9,322 bases of DNA from an uncultured Myxococcales bacterium. GTDB lineage: Bacteria > Myxococcota_A > Bradymonadia > Bradymonadales > Bradymonadaceae. The position numbers and the translations under genes are program-made. The DNA lies in NCBI GenBank assembly GCA_913058025.1, contig CAJXPN010000094.1:1-9322 (forward strand), in the 5' to 3' direction. Below the pieces are notes generated by a model. That model saw only the letters and a list, made by a program, of their open reading frames with translations, was not told where the DNA came from and searched no databases. Positions 7,292 to 9,322 of this stretch are shown piece after piece. Each line of letters begins with the position of its first letter. Positions within the stretch are counted from its first letter, which is position 1.

Positions 7292-7493
7292 AACTCAACG
7301 CCACGAACACACCGATGAGGGGCAGGTCGAGGAGCTGTCGAAGTCGGAGCACTCGGTCTCCGAGAAGCCCCCGCTGAACGCGCCAGGCCGCCTCCATGAG
7401 CTGGTCGGCCCAGGGGCCATCGGGCGCGTACGTCATGCGCTGGTGGATCACGAGCGCCTCCGCGAGCACCTCCTCGGCCTCTTCATGCGTCAT
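7251..7493 (-). CDS. Small hypothetical protein, tail-to-tail overlap with DUF3592 gene
   Basis: This is an 80-residue open frame on the minus strand beginning MTHEEAEEVLAEALVIHQRM. I chose the ATG ending at 7493 because GGAGGGG (complement of 7503-7509) lies nine bases upstream; an ATG at 7502 would sit directly against that site, and the frame's first ATG at 7565 lies inside the terminator hairpin. Third positions of the first 38 codons are almost all G or C (about three exceptions), as in genuine genes here. The last 13 codons are antisense to the end of the DUF3592 gene and lose that bias. The N-terminal half is probably two amphipathic helices with a PDGPWADQLMEAAWR turn between them; a short hydrophobic stretch LPLIGVFVAL follows. 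I recognise no family. It lies beyond the sod terminator, so it would need read-through or its own promoter. Confidence 0.55.
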   Translation of the reverse strand: MTHEEAEEVLAEALVIHQRMTYAPDGPWADQLMEAAWRVQRGLLGDRVLRLRQLLDLPLIGVFVALSFRTSAATSAARRR

Positions 7494-7537
7494 GGTGACC
7501 ATCCCCTCCGGCCTCTCGGCCCCTCGGCTCACGGTGT

Positions 7538-7590
7538 AAAAAGAGTGAGGGGGCGCCGGCGGCACGTATCGGGTGCCGCTGGCGCCCCCT
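7538..7590 (-). terminator. Rho-independent terminator of sod
   Basis: Arms at 7548-7565 and 7573-7590 pair over 18 bp with one G-T wobble around a seven-base loop. Read on the minus strand, the hairpin is followed by CACTC and then TTTTT (complement of 7538-7542). Orientation and position, about 50 bases after the sod stop codon, make it the sod terminator. On the plus strand there is no T-run after the hairpin, so it is not expected to stop transcripts arriving from the DUF3592 side. Confidence 0.8.
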
Positions 7591-7600
7591 CGAGGGGCGA

Positions 7601-7623
7601 CGCGTCACCTCGGCGGTGACGCG
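7601..7623. repeat. Perfect 9-bp hairpin between sod stop and terminator
   Basis: CGCGTCACC (7601-7609) and GGTGACGCG (7615-7623) are perfect inverted arms around the loop TCGGC. In the sod transcript this stem would form just after the stop codon and before the terminator. No T-run follows it on either strand, so it is not itself a standard terminator. It may stabilise the 3' end of the mRNA, which is inference. Confidence 0.6.
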
Positions 7624-7640
7624 AATACCTTACTACGTGC

Positions 7641-8255
<615 letters not shown>

Positions 8256-8331
8256 GGTCGGGTCTCCTGTTCTAATAATCAGTCGTGGGTGGCGCGCGCC
8301 CGTGTAGGGTGTGCACCAAACAGTCGGGCGT

Positions 8332-8358
8332 CGGTCTATTCAGACGTGCAATAGACTG
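8332..8358. promoter_or_regulatory. Inverted repeat overlapping sod promoter (possible operator)
   Basis: GTCTATT (8334-8340) and AATAGAC (8350-8356) are perfect inverted arms separated by nine bases; one G-T and one C-G pair extend them to 8332-8358. The right arm coincides with the candidate -10 box of sod and the left arm lies just past the expected start of transcription. That geometry suits a repressor operator or a 5' end hairpin. No known regulator consensus was recognised. Confidence 0.4.
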
Positions 8359-8380
8359 GTCACGGACGCTCCCGTGTCAA
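8351..8380 (-). promoter_or_regulatory. Candidate sod promoter
   Basis: On the minus strand, a perfect -35 box TTGACA (complement of 8375-8380) is followed after 18 bases by GTCTAT (complement of 8351-8356), a fair -10 box. Transcription would start near 8344, giving a leader of roughly 90 bases before the sod start codon. Consensus matching only; the start site is not proven. Confidence 0.5.
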
Positions 8381-8443
8381 GCATGACAGGGCGTCAAAGC
8401 ACACACACCAGCGGCGAGCGCCGCGAGACCTGGAGACGACGGA

Positions 8444-9046
8444 ATGGGCCGCAAGTACGACTTCGAGCTGTTGCTGATGAGGCATGGGGACGCGCAGAGT
8501 TGGTCGGACGAGGGCGACCGCGGCCGCGCTCTGACCGAGGACGGGCGCGCCAAGATCGCCGAGGTGGTGGACGCGTTCGAGGCGCAAGGGTGGCACTGGG
8601 GGCTCGGATGCACGAGCGGCTACACCCGCGCCCAGGAGACCTACGACGTCCTCCTGCACACGCTCTATGACCGCGCGCTCGCCGACCACCACGTCAAGCT
8701 CCCGGAGGCGAGCGAGGTCCCGAGCCTGATCCCGTCGGGTGACCCGGAGGCCGCGGCGCGCGCGCTCGTCGCGCTGGGCGAGAACCTCGCCGGCCCCCAG
8801 CCCCGCGTGCTCGCGGTGGCGCACAACCCGATCCTGCCTGCGATCGTCGGGGCGCTCATCGCCGGAGACCCGACCGTCCAGATCGCGATGGGCACGGGGG
8901 ACGTGATCCACCTGTTCATCCCGGCGCCCTCCCCCTTCGACCTTATCATGGACCCGCAGGAGGAGGAGCCGCTGCCGCGGGCGTTCCTGCTGGGCATGTA
9001 CCCGCGCCACGCGCTCGCAGCGATCGCGGCGCAGGCGTCCAGGTGA
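8444..9046 (+). CDS. SixA-like histidine phosphatase
   Basis: This 200-residue protein belongs to the histidine phosphatase (phosphoglycerate-mutase-like) superfamily. The signature LLLMRHGDA gives Arg13, the nucleophile His14 and Gly15. It is followed by RALTEDGRAKI (28-38), the CTSGYTRAQET segment with Arg62, and VAHNP with the second catalytic His127. This order, the small size and the LT..G spacing match the SixA group, whose E. coli member dephosphorylates phosphohistidine on a phosphotransfer protein; the substrate here is unknown. E. coli SixA is about 160 residues, and this protein carries some 35 extra C-terminal residues, including an acidic DPQEEEPLPR loop. The start at 8444 has GGAG eight bases upstream. 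It diverges from sod, and a probable lipoprotein gene follows 73 bases after the stop. Confidence 0.88.
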   Translation: MGRKYDFELLLMRHGDAQSWSDEGDRGRALTEDGRAKIAEVVDAFEAQGWHWGLGCTSGYTRAQETYDVLLHTLYDRALADHHVKLPEASEVPSLIPSGDPEAAARALVALGENLAGPQPRVLAVAHNPILPAIVGALIAGDPTVQIAMGTGDVIHLFIPAPSPFDLIMDPQEEEPLPRAFLLGMYPRHALAAIAAQASR

Positions 9047-9119
9047 TAGCCTGTGCGTGAGGGCGCCACGCGCCATCCCGCATGGAAACGACACATTGGT
9101 CCACGTCGAGAGAACAGAG

Positions 9120-9322
9120 ATGGTCGAGCTCATGGGCGCGAGGCGCCTTGTGTGTGTGGCGGCGTTGGCCGTGGTGGTGTGCCCGCTCGGGTGCAAGTCG
9201 ACCCCGGACGCCGACGCGCTCAAGGAGAAGGCGGCCAAGGCCGCGCTCAACCCTGGCGCCGAGCGCTGGGAGGGCGACGCGCTCGGGCTGCCCGCGGGCG
9301 CACCGTTGGTGCTGACCGGGCG
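9120..9322 (+). CDS. Probable lipoprotein, 3' end outside window
   Basis: An open frame of 67 full codons runs off the right edge. It begins MVELMGARRLVCV and has a hydrophobic core AALAVVV followed by CPLGC (21-25). Cys25 preceded by Leu-Gly fits a lipoprotein signal peptidase site, although Pro at -3 is unusual. After the Cys comes a charged segment KSTPDADALKEKAAKAALNP, typical of a flexible linker, and then AERWEGDALGLPAGAPLVLTG. The start may instead be the ATG at 9132, which gives a cleaner signal peptide starting MGARR; the ribosome binding signal is weak for both (GAGAGAACAGAG before 9120). Codon bias fits a real gene. The mature function cannot be judged from this fragment. Confidence 0.68.
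   Translation, partial: MVELMGARRLVCVAALAVVVCPLGCKSTPDADALKEKAAKAALNPGAERWEGDALGLPAGAPLVLTG

Larger units (their letters stand above)
8256..8443. other. Divergent intergenic region between sod and sixA-like gene
   Basis: This 188-base region separates two diverging genes, so it should hold promoters for both. It is less GC-rich than the genes. A minus-strand promoter candidate (8351-8380) and an overlapping inverted repeat (8332-8358) are listed separately. I found no convincing plus-strand promoter for the phosphatase gene. No small reading frame with the local codon bias was seen. Confidence 0.6.

Noticed and set aside
8291..8300. Palindrome GGCGCGCGCC upstream of sod
   Set aside because: Short GC palindromes are expected by chance in a genome of this composition, and it is not placed at a promoter element.
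9062..9075. Small GC hairpin after the phosphatase gene (GGCGC-CAC-GCGCC)
   Set aside because: Only five pairs and no T-run, so it is not supported as a terminator.
8360..9250. 296-codon minus-strand frame opposite the SixA-like gene
   Set aside because: The plus strand carries clear catalytic motifs (RHG, AHNP), while the antisense product has no recognisable family features and runs across the intergenic region and the start of the lipoprotein gene.

Overview
The window looks like the left end of a contig from a high-GC Gram-negative bacterium. By eye it is GC-rich with G or C at most third codon positions. The gene content would suit a myxobacterium-like (Myxococcota) genome: giant DUF4132 proteins, a DUF3592 membrane protein, a SixA-type phosphatase, a Mn-type superoxide dismutase and a lipoprotein. 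That placement is inference; no taxonomic marker is present. The first 48 bases are not genomic: they are an Illumina Nextera P5/i5 adapter with index AGAGTAGA followed by the Tn5 mosaic end, so biology starts at base 49.

Left two thirds (246-6685): two very large tandem plus-strand genes encode paralogues of 985 and 1119 residues. Their C-terminal thirds carry what I recognise as the DUF4132 (MolR/YehI-like) signature, and the rest appears to be an alpha-helical, HEAT-like superhelix. The copies share an N-terminal basic motif, long blocks of identical protein, patches of identical DNA up to 73 nt, and a promoter-like element at the same relative place upstream. The first copy lacks about 126 internal residues present in the second. 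A small membrane protein with a DUF3592-like core follows the second copy after 21 bases and is probably cotranscribed with it. The role of this unit is unknown.

Right third (7251-9322): a short hypothetical minus-strand gene overlaps the end of the DUF3592 gene tail to tail. A rho-independent terminator facing left and a second hairpin then lie behind a minus-strand Mn-type superoxide dismutase gene. A 188-base divergent intergenic region holds a candidate sod promoter and an inverted repeat, and separates sod from a plus-strand SixA-like histidine phosphatase gene. The window ends inside a probable lipoprotein gene. No tRNA, rRNA, CRISPR array, insertion sequence or phage gene was seen.
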